A stretch of DNA of 64,000 bases from positions 868,001 to 932,000 of the forward strand of contig NZ_CP013378.1 of the NCBI RefSeq assembly GCF_001718415.1, read 5' to 3'. Below, piece after piece: positions 19,381-30,699 of this stretch (positions are counted from its first letter, which is position 1; every line of letters begins with the position of its first letter). The DNA comes from Burkholderia pseudomultivorans (GTDB taxonomy: Bacteria > Pseudomonadota > Gammaproteobacteria > Burkholderiales > Burkholderiaceae). The notes under the pieces are model-generated. The model made no database searches, had not been told where the DNA came from, and worked only from the letters and a program-made list of their open reading frames with translations. A program made the position numbers and the translations under genes.

Positions 19381-20421
19381 TCACGCCTCCATCACGCGTC
19401 GCAGCGCGTCGCCAACCCGGGCCGGCCCCGGAAAATACGCCCATTCCTGCGCGTGCGGATACGGCGTGTCCCACCCCGTGGTGCGCTCTATCGGCGCCTC
19501 CAGGTGGTAGAAGCAGTGCTCCTGGACGAGCGACACCAGTTCCGCGCCGTAGCCGCAGGTACGCGTCGCTTCGTGCACCACCACGCAGCGGCCCGTCTTG
19601 CGCACCGACGCGACGATCGTGTCGAGATCGACCGGCCACAGCGTGCGCAGGTCGATCACCTCCGCGTCGATGCCGGTCTCGTCGGCGGCGGCGAGCGACA
19701 CGTGCACGGTCGTGCCGTAGGTCAGCACCGTCACGTCGTTGCCGGGCCGCACCACGGCGGCCGTATCGAGCGGCACCGTGTAATAGCCTTCCGGCACCGC
19801 GCTGCCCGGATGCTTGAGCCACGACGTCACCGGCCGCTCGTGATGGCCGTCGAACGGCCCGTTGTACAGCCGTTTCGGCTCGAGGAAGATCACCGGATCG
19901 TCGTTCTCGATCGACGCGATCAACAGCCCTTTCGCGTCATACGGATTCGACGGCATCACGGTGCGCAATCCGCAGACCTGCGTGAACATCGCCTCCGGAC
20001 TCTGGCTGTGCGTCTGGCCGCCGTAGATGCCGCCGCCGCACGGCATCCGGATCGTCATCGGCGCGGTGAACTGCCCCGCCGAGCGATAGCGCAGCCGCGC
20101 GCCTTCCGACACGATCTGGTCGGATGCCGGATAGAAGTAGTCCGCGAACTGGATCTCGCAGACCGGACGCAGCCCGTAAGCCCCCATCCCGACCGCCGCG
20201 CCGACGATCCCGCCTTCCGAGATCGGCGCGTCGAATACGCGCGACTTGCCGTACTTGGCCTGCAATCCTTCGGTGCAGCGGAACACGCCGCCGAAGTAGC
20301 CGACGTCCTGCCCGAACACGACCACGTCGCTGTCGCGCCCGAGCATCACGTCCATCGCGGAGCGCAGCGCCTGGATCATCGTCATCGGCTGCGTGGCCGA
20401 CCCTGTCTCGTGTTGCGCCAT
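19381..20421 (-). CDS. bkdA2: Branched-chain 2-oxoacid dehydrogenase E1 beta subunit
   Basis: Beta subunit (346 residues) of the thiamin-diphosphate-dependent decarboxylase that forms isobutyryl-, isovaleryl- and 2-methylbutyryl-CoA together with E2 and E3. Motifs: MTMIQALRSAMDVMLGRDSDVVVFGQDVGYFGGVF, RVFDAPISEGGIVGAAVGMGAYGLRP and the potassium-loop region MPCGGGIYGGQTHSQSPEAMF. I prefer the ATG at 20421, with GGGAG 7 nt upstream inside bkdA1; a GTG at 20427 is in frame. It begins 2 bp after the bkdA1 stop. Confidence 0.93.
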   Translation of the reverse strand: MAQHETGSATQPMTMIQALRSAMDVMLGRDSDVVVFGQDVGYFGGVFRCTEGLQAKYGKSRVFDAPISEGGIVGAAVGMGAYGLRPVCEIQFADYFYPASDQIVSEGARLRYRSAGQFTAPMTIRMPCGGGIYGGQTHSQSPEAMFTQVCGLRTVMPSNPYDAKGLLIASIENDDPVIFLEPKRLYNGPFDGHHERPVTSWLKHPGSAVPEGYYTVPLDTAAVVRPGNDVTVLTYGTTVHVSLAAADETGIDAEVIDLRTLWPVDLDTIVASVRKTGRCVVVHEATRTCGYGAELVSLVQEHCFYHLEAPIERTTGWDTPYPHAQEWAYFPGPARVGDALRRVMEA

Positions 20422-20423
20422 GA

Positions 20424-22147
<1,724 letters not shown>

Positions 22148-22633
22148 ATGAACACACTTCGCCGCTTCCTGCTCGGACAAGGCGTCGCGCGACAGCTTCT
22201 GTGGGGCTTCATCCTCGTGACGCTGCTGTCCCGCGCGCTGATGTCGGGCGCCGTGATGCTCGATCCGGACGGTCAGGATGCGGGCTCGGTGGTGCTGTGT
22301 TCGGGTCGCGGCCCGCTGATCGTCAGCGTGGCCGGGTTGGCGGCCCGCTTCGATACGAGCGCGCCGGTCACGCCGGCCAACGACGCGCTGGCGCTCGTCG
22401 ATGCGCTCAGGCATGACGCGCATGCCGACAAATCCCCGCCGTCCGGAAGCGGCGACAGCCTGTGCGCATTCGGCGCCGCGCTGTTCACGGCGCTGGCGTC
22501 GTTTGTAGCGCTGGTGCTGCTGTTTCCCGCTGCAGTGCGGCAGCAGTTCCGGGCTCGCTTCGACAATCTTCCATTCGTGCGATCGATCTTCGACGATCGC
22601 CCCCCTTCGCGCGCCCCGCCTGCGTTCTGCTGA
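22148..22633 (+). CDS. Small membrane protein, DUF2946-like
   Basis: 161-residue protein with an N-terminal hydrophobic segment (LLWGFILVTLLSRALMSGAVML), then LDPDGQDAGSVVLCSGRGPLIVSVAG, a linker with DALRHDAHADKSPP, a second hydrophobic helix (ALFTALASFVALVLLFPAAV) and a basic tail. The layout (membrane segment, D/G-rich Cys motif, second segment) resembles DUF2946 proteins, such as the one at 24320, but the HxDxCxYC signature is missing, so assignment is tentative. It lies upstream of the PepSY gene in the same direction and may belong to the same metal-related group. Confidence 0.6.
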   Translation: MNTLRRFLLGQGVARQLLWGFILVTLLSRALMSGAVMLDPDGQDAGSVVLCSGRGPLIVSVAGLAARFDTSAPVTPANDALALVDALRHDAHADKSPPSGSGDSLCAFGAALFTALASFVALVLLFPAAVRQQFRARFDNLPFVRSIFDDRPPSRAPPAFC

Positions 22634-22878
22634 ACGTTTCTCCCGATGATTCGTGTACGCGACGTGCACGCGTCGTCGCCACTCCGTTCGTTTCGCACGA
22701 CCTGAATCACGCGTTCCATCCGTAGCCCGCATCGCGCGGGCGACGCAGCGCTGCGCATCGTTTGCGCCTGACGCCGCGCCGTCCGTTGCGCCGATGCGCG
22801 CCGTCCGGGTGTGACGCACGTCGACGGCAGCCGGCTTGCGCCGGTCCTGCCGTTCGACGCGCACCAGGAGCTGACACC

Positions 22879-24342
22879 ATGTCGACTACCGTCGAGCAGG
22901 CAGCCTCGCCTGCCCGTTCCGCGAGCGCCGGTTACCGGACGCTCTGGCGCTGGCATTTCTATGCCGGCCTGTTCGTGATGCCGTTTCTCGTGATCCTCGC
23001 GATCACCGGAACGCTCTACTGCTTTCAACCGCAGATCGAGCCGCTGCTGTATCCGCACCGGCTCGTCGTCGAGCCGCGCGACACGCCGCGGCTCGATGCC
23101 GACACGCTGCTCGCGAAGGCGCGCGCGGCGATGCCGGCCGGCGCGACGCCGGTATCCGTGCAGGTGCCCACGGCGCCGGACCGCAGCGCCGAATACGTGT
23201 TTCGCATGCCCGACGGCAGCCGCGAGAGCGTCTACGTGAACCCGTACGACGGCAGCGTGCTCGGCACGCTGAGCGTCGAGCGCCGCTTCATGCAGGTCGA
23301 CCGGATGCTGCATCGCAAGCTGTTGCTCGGCAAGACGGGCGAACTGCTGATGGAGCTTGCCGCATGCTGGACCCTCGTGATGATCGGCACCGGCATCGCG
23401 CTCTGGTGGCCGCGCGGCAGCGCGCGCATCGGCCGCGCGCTGCGCCCCGACCTGTCGCTGCGCGGCCGGCCGTTATGGAAGAGCGTGCACGCGACGGCCG
23501 GCATCTGGCTCGCCGCCGGCACGGTGGCGTTCATCCTGACGGGGCTGCCGTGGTCGGGCTCGTGGGGCAAGAACTTCAAGGCGCTTGCCGCGACCGTGAA
23601 CCTCGGCGCGCCGGAAGGCGCGTGGGGCGGCGCATCGGTGCGCTCGACGCGTGCGGGCGCACCAGCGCAGCCCGCGGCTGCGCAGCCGCCCGCGCACGGC
23701 GGCCATCATCATGAAGCGGGCGAGTCGATGCCGGGGATGGTGATGGACGACCTGCCGCTGCCGCAAACGCCGTGGGCGGTCGGCAACGTACCCGTCCCGC
23801 ATTCGCCGTCGGCCCCGACGCCGGCGCCGTTATCGGTCGATCGCGCGATCGCGATCGTCGCGGGGCTGGGCGTGACGAACGGCTACACGCTCGCGCTGCC
23901 GTCCGGACCGGACGGCGTGTTCACCGCATCGTATTTCCCCGCCGACCCGAAGGCGGAACGCACGATCTATCTCGACCAGTACAGCGGCGCGGTACTGAAG
24001 GACATCGGCTACGCCGACTACGGCGCCGTCTCGCGCGCCGTGTCGTACGGCACGTCGCTGCATATGGGCCGCTACTTCGGGCTCGCGAACCAGCTCCTCT
24101 GCGCGGTGCTGTCGCTCGGCCTGGCCGCGATGGCGGTAACGGGCACCGTGATGTGGTGGAAGCGCCGCCCGGCCGGCAAGCTGGGCGCGCCGTCGCGCGA
24201 GCGCGGCGCGCCGCCGATGCGCGGCTGGATCGCCGCGCTCGTGCTGCTCGGCATCGTGTTCCCGCTGATGGGGCTCACGATCGTCGCGGTCTGGCTCGTC
24301 GATCGTCTGTTGTTCGGTCGTGCGGCGCGCGCGGCAGCCTGA
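22879..24342 (+). CDS. PepSY-associated transmembrane protein
   Basis: 487-residue inner-membrane protein of the PepSY_TM family, often found next to TonB-dependent siderophore or metal receptors and in some cases linked to reduction of ferric complexes. Four or more membrane segments: WHFYAGLFVMPFLVILAITGTLYCF (24-48), ELAACWTLVMIGTGIALWW near 160, a segment near 210, and two at the C-terminus. Conserved His residues lie in LWRWHFYAG and MLHRKLL. A periplasmic loop has a His-rich stretch GGHHHEAGESMPGMVMDD, suggestive of metal binding. The ATG at 22879 follows AGGAGCTGACACC. Overlaps the next gene by 23 bp. Confidence 0.85.
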   Translation: MSTTVEQAASPARSASAGYRTLWRWHFYAGLFVMPFLVILAITGTLYCFQPQIEPLLYPHRLVVEPRDTPRLDADTLLAKARAAMPAGATPVSVQVPTAPDRSAEYVFRMPDGSRESVYVNPYDGSVLGTLSVERRFMQVDRMLHRKLLLGKTGELLMELAACWTLVMIGTGIALWWPRGSARIGRALRPDLSLRGRPLWKSVHATAGIWLAAGTVAFILTGLPWSGSWGKNFKALAATVNLGAPEGAWGGASVRSTRAGAPAQPAAAQPPAHGGHHHEAGESMPGMVMDDLPLPQTPWAVGNVPVPHSPSAPTPAPLSVDRAIAIVAGLGVTNGYTLALPSGPDGVFTASYFPADPKAERTIYLDQYSGAVLKDIGYADYGAVSRAVSYGTSLHMGRYFGLANQLLCAVLSLGLAAMAVTGTVMWWKRRPAGKLGAPSRERGAPPMRGWIAALVLLGIVFPLMGLTIVAVWLVDRLLFGRAARAAA

Positions 24343-24739
24343 TTCGCTTCGCGCCGGCGCATCGCAAACGCCGACGCGCCGCGCCCGGGCCACCGCGTGG
24401 CTCGGGCTGTTCGCACTCGTGCTGGCGCTCGTCGCGCCGCTGATCTCGCAACTGCGCGCGAGCGCGATCGACCCGCATGCGCCGTTCGCGGCAATCTGCT
24501 CGGCGAGCGGCAACCCGTTTGCCGCGCACCCGGAACCGCATGCGCCGTCCGGCACGCATGTCGACCGCTGCGGCTATTGCGGCCTGCTTGCCGGCCATCC
24601 GCCGCTGCAATATGCGGTGTCCTTCTGCGCGTCGCCGGCCGTGCGGCACGCGCCGCCCGAACTGCCCGTCCCTTCCGCCCATCGCCCGGCGAAGCGCTAT
24701 GCGCTTGCCGCGCGCGGGCCGCCTGCCGCGCGCGCCTGA
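24320..24739 (+). CDS. DUF2946 family protein
   Basis: 139-residue protein with an N-terminal helix (TAWLGLFALVLALVAPLISQL), then DPHAPFAAICSASGNPF and the family signature HVDRCGYCGLLAGHPPL. DUF2946 proteins are found in proteobacterial loci with TonB receptors and copper- or iron-related genes; the Cys/His motif suggests metal handling, but no biochemical role is established. The start is a GTG inside the PepSY gene, so the two are probably translationally coupled. The 3' end is 165 bp before the receptor gene. Confidence 0.7.
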   Translation: MRRARQPDSLRAGASQTPTRRARATAWLGLFALVLALVAPLISQLRASAIDPHAPFAAICSASGNPFAAHPEPHAPSGTHVDRCGYCGLLAGHPPLQYAVSFCASPAVRHAPPELPVPSAHRPAKRYALAARGPPAARA

Positions 24740-24904
24740 CGTATCTCGCGAACGAGCCGACGCGACCGTGCGCGGCCGTCCGCGCCGATTGCCTGCCATG
24801 CCGACGACCGATGCCGGGCCCGCGCGCGACCGCGTGCGGCGCACGGCTGTCGGCCGTGTGCGCATCGCTTGCGTTCCGCATTCACCATAACGACATACAA
24901 CGAC

Positions 24905-27019
24905 ATGTTTCCCTTGACTCGCATTGTCCTCGCGCTGTCCGGCGCGATCTCCGTTCTGTCCGCATCGACCGCGTGCGCGCAGAGCGCCGCCGCGTCCGCC
25001 GATGCGCCGGCCGCATCGACGCTGCCCGCGATCACGGTCAACGCGACCCGCACGGCGGATTCGCTGACGTCGAAATCGACCGGGGACCTGAAGCGCACGC
25101 TCGACCGGACGGTCGGCTCGGTCGGTTTCGTCGACGCCGACAGCTACCGGAACACCTACGCATTCACGTTGCGCGACGTGCTGAAGGACGTGCCGGGCGT
25201 GTTCGTCGAGAACCGCTACGGGCAGGAGCTGCGGCTGTCGATCCGCGGGTCGGGGATTGCGCGCGCCTATCACACGCGCGGCCTCGAGATCCTGCAGGAC
25301 GGCATCCCGACCAACCTCGCGGACGGCAGCGGCGACTACTACCAGATCGACCCGCTCGCGCTGCAGGCGGTCGAGGTCTACAAGGGCGGCAACGGCCTCG
25401 CGTACGGTGCGTCGACGCTCGGCGGCGCGATCGACTTCATCACGCCGACCGCCTATACGGCCGACGCGCCGAACATCGTGCGCGTGGAAGGCGGCAGCTA
25501 CGGCACGCTCCGGACGAGCGCGCAGGTATCGCGCGTGATCGGCCCGCTCGACTTCCTCGCGAACTTCAGCGTCAACCACGCGGACGGCTATCGCGATCAT
25601 TCGAAAGGCCAGTACGAGCAGTTCAATGCAAACGTCGGCTACCGTTTCAGCCCGACGGTCGAGACGCGTTTCTATGTCGGCGTCTACGTGGTCGACCAGT
25701 TGCTGCCCGGCACGCTGTCGCTGTCCGACGCGCTGAACAATCCGACCAAGGCGGCGCCGAACGCGGTGTCGGGCGACCAGGCGCGCAACACGCGCACCGA
25801 GCGGATCGCCAACCGCACGACGATCAGGCTCGATTCGGGCGAGCTGCAGTTCGACACGTGGGCGATACACAAGAGCCTCTATCACCCGATCTTCCAGGCG
25901 CTCGACCAGGACGGCTGGACCTACGGCTTCGCGCCGCGCTATACGGGACGCCTGACCGTCGGCGGGATGCGCGACGACCTGATCGTCGGCGCGCGCTTCT
26001 TCGGCGGGCGCACGCAGGCAAGGCAGTACTACAACGTCAACGGCAACAAGGGCGCGCAAACGCTCGACTCGACGCAGACCGCGTTCAACTACGAGGCCTA
26101 TGTCGAGAACCGGCTGTTCTTCCTGCCGACCGTCGCGCTGATGACGGGCGTCAAGGCGCTGCACTCGGTGCGCGAATACATCGATTACGGCGGGCTGCCG
26201 GGCGACGCGCGCTACAAGTCCACCAACGCGAGCTACAGCGGGGTCAACCCGAAGCTCGGGCTGATGTGGCAGCCGGATGCGAACACGCAGGCGTACGTCG
26301 ACATCACGCGCAGCCAGGACGTGCCCGACTTCACCGACCTGACGCAGACCTTCTCGGGGACGACGCGCTTCACGCCGCTCGCGGCGCAGCACGCGTGGAC
26401 GCTCGAGTTCGGCACGCGCGGCTCGCGCGACCGCGTGAGCTGGGACGTCACCGCGTATCGCTCGCTGGTGCGCGACCAGCTGCTGCAATACACGACGAAT
26501 CCCGATATCCCGGCCTCGACGTTCAACGCGAACAAGACGGTGCTGCAGGGCATCGAGGCCGGCGCGACGGTCGAGCTGCTTCGCAACGTCACGGGCCGCG
26601 GCGTCGGCGACCGGATCACGCTGTCGGGCATCTGGAACCTGAACGACTTCCGCTTCAGGAACGACCCGCAGTACGGCAACAACCGCATCGCAGGCGTGCC
26701 GCTCAACGTGCTGCGCGCGACGCTCGGCTATGTGCGGCCGAGCGGCTTCCATATCGCGGCGACGCTGGACTGGGTGCCGTCGGGTGCGTGGGCCGACGAC
26801 GCGAACACGCTGCGCGTGCCGAGCTACGCGCTGCTCGGCCTGCAGACCGGCTACGACTTCCGCAACGGACTGTCGGTGTTCGTCGACGCGCGCAACCTGA
26901 CCGACAAGCGTTACGTGAGCGACATCAGCACGGTCGCGAACGCGCGCACCGCGAATACCGCGATCTTCTATCCGGGCGAAGGGCGCAGCGTCTTTGCGGG
27001 CATGCGGTACGCGTTCTGA
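24905..27019 (+). CDS. TonB-dependent outer-membrane receptor
   Basis: 704-residue receptor. Signal peptide (MFPLTRIVLALSGAISVLSASTACAQ), a probable TonB box (LPAITVNATRTAD), a plug domain (TLRDVLKDVPGVFVENRYGQ, RLSIRGSGIAR, VEVYKGGNGLAYGASTLGGAIDFITP), then a 22-strand barrel ending in the outer-membrane Phe signature GMRYAF. The plug resembles FecA/siderophore-type receptors rather than vitamin B12 receptors, but the ligand cannot be read from sequence. The adjacent PepSY and DUF2946 genes support uptake of a metal or metal chelate. I see no classical Fur box upstream. Confidence 0.88.
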   Translation: MFPLTRIVLALSGAISVLSASTACAQSAAASADAPAASTLPAITVNATRTADSLTSKSTGDLKRTLDRTVGSVGFVDADSYRNTYAFTLRDVLKDVPGVFVENRYGQELRLSIRGSGIARAYHTRGLEILQDGIPTNLADGSGDYYQIDPLALQAVEVYKGGNGLAYGASTLGGAIDFITPTAYTADAPNIVRVEGGSYGTLRTSAQVSRVIGPLDFLANFSVNHADGYRDHSKGQYEQFNANVGYRFSPTVETRFYVGVYVVDQLLPGTLSLSDALNNPTKAAPNAVSGDQARNTRTERIANRTTIRLDSGELQFDTWAIHKSLYHPIFQALDQDGWTYGFAPRYTGRLTVGGMRDDLIVGARFFGGRTQARQYYNVNGNKGAQTLDSTQTAFNYEAYVENRLFFLPTVALMTGVKALHSVREYIDYGGLPGDARYKSTNASYSGVNPKLGLMWQPDANTQAYVDITRSQDVPDFTDLTQTFSGTTRFTPLAAQHAWTLEFGTRGSRDRVSWDVTAYRSLVRDQLLQYTTNPDIPASTFNANKTVLQGIEAGATVELLRNVTGRGVGDRITLSGIWNLNDFRFRNDPQYGNNRIAGVPLNVLRATLGYVRPSGFHIAATLDWVPSGAWADDANTLRVPSYALLGLQTGYDFRNGLSVFVDARNLTDKRYVSDISTVANARTANTAIFYPGEGRSVFAGMRYAF

Positions 27020-27565
27020 CGGCGCGCGTGCGGCGCTCGTCAGCCGGTGTGACGAGCGGGTGACGAGCGCCGCATTGCCGGTTCGTTCCGACGAACGCGT
27101 CGTCGAATCTGCGGCTGCTCGACCAAGCGTGCGCCACGTATGACGATTCGAACGTGATGAATGGCGTGCGCGCTCTGTTCGAATCCGCGCCGCCATACCC
27201 GTCCCGAGTCAGGCTGGATTCGAGCCGCGCGAATCCCCGCTTCGAAAAATCTCAATTGGTTTGCCCGGGACATGCTCTTACGCTGTTCCTCACGCATTGC
27301 CGACACCCGCCGCAATGCCGGCTCGTTCACCTGTGCTCCACCGGGCAGTGCTTGCCGTTCGGAATCGCCGAACCACAGCCAGGGATCGCACCGATGCAGG
27401 CGCCACCACGCGAGTTCGTCCGAACTCGACGCATTTCCATAAAAGAACCATCCGAGTGTGCTGGCGGCCATCCCGTCGAGCACCCGCTGTTTCGCAGGCA
27501 AGCCGCGCGTGGACGCCATCGTGATGCGCGTGGAAATACATAGACAAAAAAGGTAAGGAGACGAC
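27020..27565. other. Gene-free interval between the receptor and the MFS gene
   Basis: About 545 bp. Frames on both strands stay open, the longest on the minus strand at 27040-27567, but none has a ribosome binding site, typical codon bias or a recognisable product. No insertion sequence ends seen. The right edge carries the MFS ribosome binding site (AAGGTAAGGAGACGAC). It may hold the promoter of the MFS-GMC operon. Confidence 0.35.
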
Positions 27566-28849
27566 ATGAATCACGCAGGACCGCCGGCCAGAAGCCCGCT
27601 TTTCGTAGTCTTTCTCTGTTTTCTGACCATCGTGGCGGACGGCTACGACCTCATCGTGTACGGCGCAACCGTCCCGCGTCTGCTGGACGAGCCCGGCTGG
27701 AACCTGAGCCCCGCCGCTGCCGGCATGATCGGCAGCTGGACCCTCGTCGGCCTGATGGTCGGGCTCGCGGCGGCAGGGCCGCTGACCGACCGCATCGGAC
27801 GCCGCCGCCTGCTGATGACGGGCGTGCTGTGGTTCTCGATCGGCACCGTCCTCTGCGCGGTCGCGACTTCGCCGACATTCCTCGGCGTCGCCCGCTTCAT
27901 CGCCGGCATCGGCATGGGCGGCGTGGTGCCGTCCGCCGTGGCGCTGTCGGTCGAATACGCGCCCAAGCCGCGCCGGCAGCTCTACAACGCGCTTACGCTG
28001 ACCGGCTACTCGGTTGGCGGCATCCTGTGCGCGCTGCTCGCCATCGCGCTGCTTCACGAGCACGGCTGGCGCACGCTGTACGCGCTCGGCGGTTTCTATG
28101 CGTTGATCCTGCCCGTGATGTACTTCCGTCTTCCCGAGTCGGCGGACTTCCTGATCGATCGCGGCCGCGTCGACGAAGCGCGGGCGCTCGCGGCACGCTA
28201 CGCGCTCGATTTCGAGCAGATCCTGCACGACAAGCAGGCGCAGCGCGCCTCGCACGGCGATACGCCGGCAAGCGGCTACCGTCAGGTGCTGTCGCGCGAG
28301 TTCCGCACCACCGCGCTGCTGCTCGCGCTGATGGCGTTTTGCGTGCAGCTGATCATCTACGGGCTCAACGCATGGCTGCCGCAGCTGATGCGAAAGGCCG
28401 GCTATCCGCTCGGCTCGTCGCTGGAGTTTCTGCTGGTGATGCAGTGCGGCGCCGTCGCGGGGATGCTCGGCGGCGCGTGGCTGGCCGATCGTGTCGGAAC
28501 CAAGCGCGTGATGTTTCCGTTTCTCGTCATCGGCGGACTGTCGCTGATCGCGCTGAGCCAGAAGTTCGGCTCCGCCTGGCTGATGCTGGCCGTGTTCGGT
28601 GCCGGGCTCGGCTCGATCGGCACCAGCAGCCTGATCTACGGTTATATCGCCGCGCACTTCCCGGTGTCATGCCGCGGCTCCGCGCTCGGCGGCGCGCAGG
28701 CGGTCGGGCGCTTCGGCTCGGTCCTGGGGCCGATGATCGGCGGCTGGATCGTCGGCGCCGACCTCGCGATGCACTGGAACTTCTATGCCTTCGCGATTCC
28801 GGCCGTCGTCGCGGCGATCTTCGTGCCGTTGATTCCGAAATCCGAATAA
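27566..28849 (+). CDS. MFS transporter, aromatic acid:H+ symporter type
   Basis: 427-residue inner-membrane transporter with 12 predicted helices. The N-terminal domain has VADGYDLIVYGATVPRLL (the charged TM1 motif of the aromatic acid:H+ symporter family, DGxD) and LTDRIGRRRLLM between TM2 and TM3. The central loop separates the halves near residue 215. Family members import benzoate, 4-hydroxybenzoate, phenylpropionates or related acids. The downstream GMC oxidoreductase begins 12 bp after its stop, so the pair probably imports and oxidises one substrate. Confidence 0.88.
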   Translation: MNHAGPPARSPLFVVFLCFLTIVADGYDLIVYGATVPRLLDEPGWNLSPAAAGMIGSWTLVGLMVGLAAAGPLTDRIGRRRLLMTGVLWFSIGTVLCAVATSPTFLGVARFIAGIGMGGVVPSAVALSVEYAPKPRRQLYNALTLTGYSVGGILCALLAIALLHEHGWRTLYALGGFYALILPVMYFRLPESADFLIDRGRVDEARALAARYALDFEQILHDKQAQRASHGDTPASGYRQVLSREFRTTALLLALMAFCVQLIIYGLNAWLPQLMRKAGYPLGSSLEFLLVMQCGAVAGMLGGAWLADRVGTKRVMFPFLVIGGLSLIALSQKFGSAWLMLAVFGAGLGSIGTSSLIYGYIAAHFPVSCRGSALGGAQAVGRFGSVLGPMIGGWIVGADLAMHWNFYAFAIPAVVAAIFVPLIPKSE

Positions 28850-28861
28850 GCGGCCCGCGCG

Positions 28862-30484
28862 ATGGAAATCTACGACTACATCGTGGTGGGGGCAGGCTCG
28901 TCGGGCTGCGTGGTGGCCGGCAGGCTGTCGGAGGATCCGGCCGTGCGCGTGCTGCTCGTCGAGGCGGGACCGAGCATGGACAACTTCTGGGTGCGCATGC
29001 CTGCCGGCGCCGGCAAGCTGTTCATGGACAAGCGCTTCAACTGGGCGTTCGACACCGAGCCCGTGCCGACGCTCGGCGGCCGTACCGTGTACTGGCCGCG
29101 CGGCAAGGGCCTCGGCGGCAGCAGTTCGATCAACGGCATGATCTACATGCGCGGCCAGCCGGGCGATTTCGACCATTGGGCCGCACTCGGCAACGACGGC
29201 TGGGGCTGGGCGGACGTGCTGCCGTATTTCATCCGCTCGGAGACGAACCAGCGCGGCGCGAACGACTATCACGGCGAACACGGTCCGCTGCATGTCAGCG
29301 ACGCCGCGATCGGGCATCCGACCGCCGACGACTTCATCGCGGCCGCCGAGCAGGCCGGCATACCGCGCAGCGCGGACCTGAACGGGCCGCCTCACGAAGG
29401 CGTCGCATATCGGCAATACACGATCCGGAACGGACGCCGGCATACGGCGTACAACGCCTTCGTCGAACCGGTGCGCCATCGCCGCAACCTGACCGTCCGG
29501 ACCGGCGTGCGGGTCACGCGCGTGGTGCTCGAAGAGGGCGAGGCCGTCGGTATCGACGTGCTGGATCGCGGCGAGCAGCGCCGGATCGTCGCCGCACGCG
29601 AAGTGATCCTGTCGGGCGGTGCGCTGGCGTCGCCGCATCTGCTGATGCTGTCGGGCATCGGCGATCCTGCGGCCCTGCACCGGCACGGCATCGTCGCGGC
29701 CGTCGATTCCCCCGAGGTGGGCAGGAACCTGCAGGATCACTGGTTCGGTTCGTTTGCGTGGCGCGTCACGCCGGACAGTTCGTACAACCATCGACTGCGC
29801 GGGCTGCGGAAGTACCTGGAGGGCGCGCGCTATCTGTTGACCGGCGGCGGCTATCTCGCGCTGGGCGCGGCACCCGTGACGGCCTATGCGCGCAGCGAGC
29901 CCGGACGGCCGGAAGCGGACCTGCAGCTGACGGTCAGCCCGATGACGTTCAAGATCGCCGCATCGGGCGAGCCCGTGATCGACGACTTCCCGGCCGTCGG
30001 CGCGTCGGTCGTGCTGCTCACGCCCGATTCGCGCGGTCATATGGAACTGAAGTCATCCGATCCGTTGCAGCCTCCCGCGTTTCACCCGAACTACCTCAGC
30101 GATCCGGGCGACATCCGGCGCTCGATCGCAGGGTTGCGGTTGATGCGGCGCATCGCGGAAACCGCCCCGCTCGCGTCGAGGATCGTCGACGAGTTCGCGC
30201 CCGGCGCATCGGCCACGACCGACGAGCAGTTGCTGGCGCATCTGAAGACTTTCGGCAACAGCGGCTGGCATCAGGTCGGCACGTGCCGGATGGGCAGCGA
30301 TTCGCGGGCCGTCGTCGATCCGTGGCTGCGCGTGCGCGGCGTCGGGCGACTGCGCGTGGTCGATGCGTCGGTCATGCCGCGGATCGTGGCCGGCAATACC
30401 AACCCGGCGTGCATCATGATCGGCGAGAAAGCCGCCGACATGATTCGCGCGGAGGCTGTCGCTTGTCGATCGGTCTCCGCTTGA
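28862..30484 (+). CDS. GMC-family FAD-dependent alcohol dehydrogenase
   Basis: 540-residue glucose-methanol-choline oxidoreductase. ADP-binding YIVVGAGSSGCVVAGRLSED (residues 5-24) with LLVEAGP, GMC signature 1 KGLGGSSSINGMIYMRG near 83, and the C-terminal catalytic block GWHQVGTCRMGS with VVDASVMPRIVAGNTNPA. The active-site pair would be His in GWHQVG and Asn in GNTNPA. It oxidises an alcohol to the aldehyde with FAD; the close relatives include choline and long-chain or terpenoid alcohol dehydrogenases. Co-transcribed with the MFS gene. A fragment of a second copy of such a gene is at 42011. Confidence 0.9.
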   Translation: MEIYDYIVVGAGSSGCVVAGRLSEDPAVRVLLVEAGPSMDNFWVRMPAGAGKLFMDKRFNWAFDTEPVPTLGGRTVYWPRGKGLGGSSSINGMIYMRGQPGDFDHWAALGNDGWGWADVLPYFIRSETNQRGANDYHGEHGPLHVSDAAIGHPTADDFIAAAEQAGIPRSADLNGPPHEGVAYRQYTIRNGRRHTAYNAFVEPVRHRRNLTVRTGVRVTRVVLEEGEAVGIDVLDRGEQRRIVAAREVILSGGALASPHLLMLSGIGDPAALHRHGIVAAVDSPEVGRNLQDHWFGSFAWRVTPDSSYNHRLRGLRKYLEGARYLLTGGGYLALGAAPVTAYARSEPGRPEADLQLTVSPMTFKIAASGEPVIDDFPAVGASVVLLTPDSRGHMELKSSDPLQPPAFHPNYLSDPGDIRRSIAGLRLMRRIAETAPLASRIVDEFAPGASATTDEQLLAHLKTFGNSGWHQVGTCRMGSDSRAVVDPWLRVRGVGRLRVVDASVMPRIVAGNTNPACIMIGEKAADMIRAEAVACRSVSA

Positions 30485-30508
30485 GCGTTCGGGTCGGAGG
30501 GGTTCGGC

Positions 30509-30540
30509 GGGGTGCGGGCGTGATCGCGTCGACGCACCCC
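30509..30540 (+). terminator. Terminator hairpin after the GMC gene
   Basis: GGGGTGCG (30509-30516) and CGCACCCC (30533-30540) form a perfect 8-bp stem with a 16-nt loop, 25 bp past the stop codon. Confidence 0.5.
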
Positions 30541-30699
30541 CTCGCGGTGCTGACGGCGCCAGCTTCGATAGCGCTTTGCTGACAGCACCGCCGTTCGTGT
30601 TGCAGCACACGCATGCCTGCACGATTCCGGCGTCGGCATTTGCCTTCACGTCGCCGTTTGCGTGCCCTTTGCCGGGTGGCTGGCCAGTCGCGTTCCGGC

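Noticed and set aside
27040-27567. A 175-codon minus-strand frame between the TonB receptor and the MFS gene.
   Set aside because: No ribosome binding site at any start, no recognisable product, and weak codon bias.
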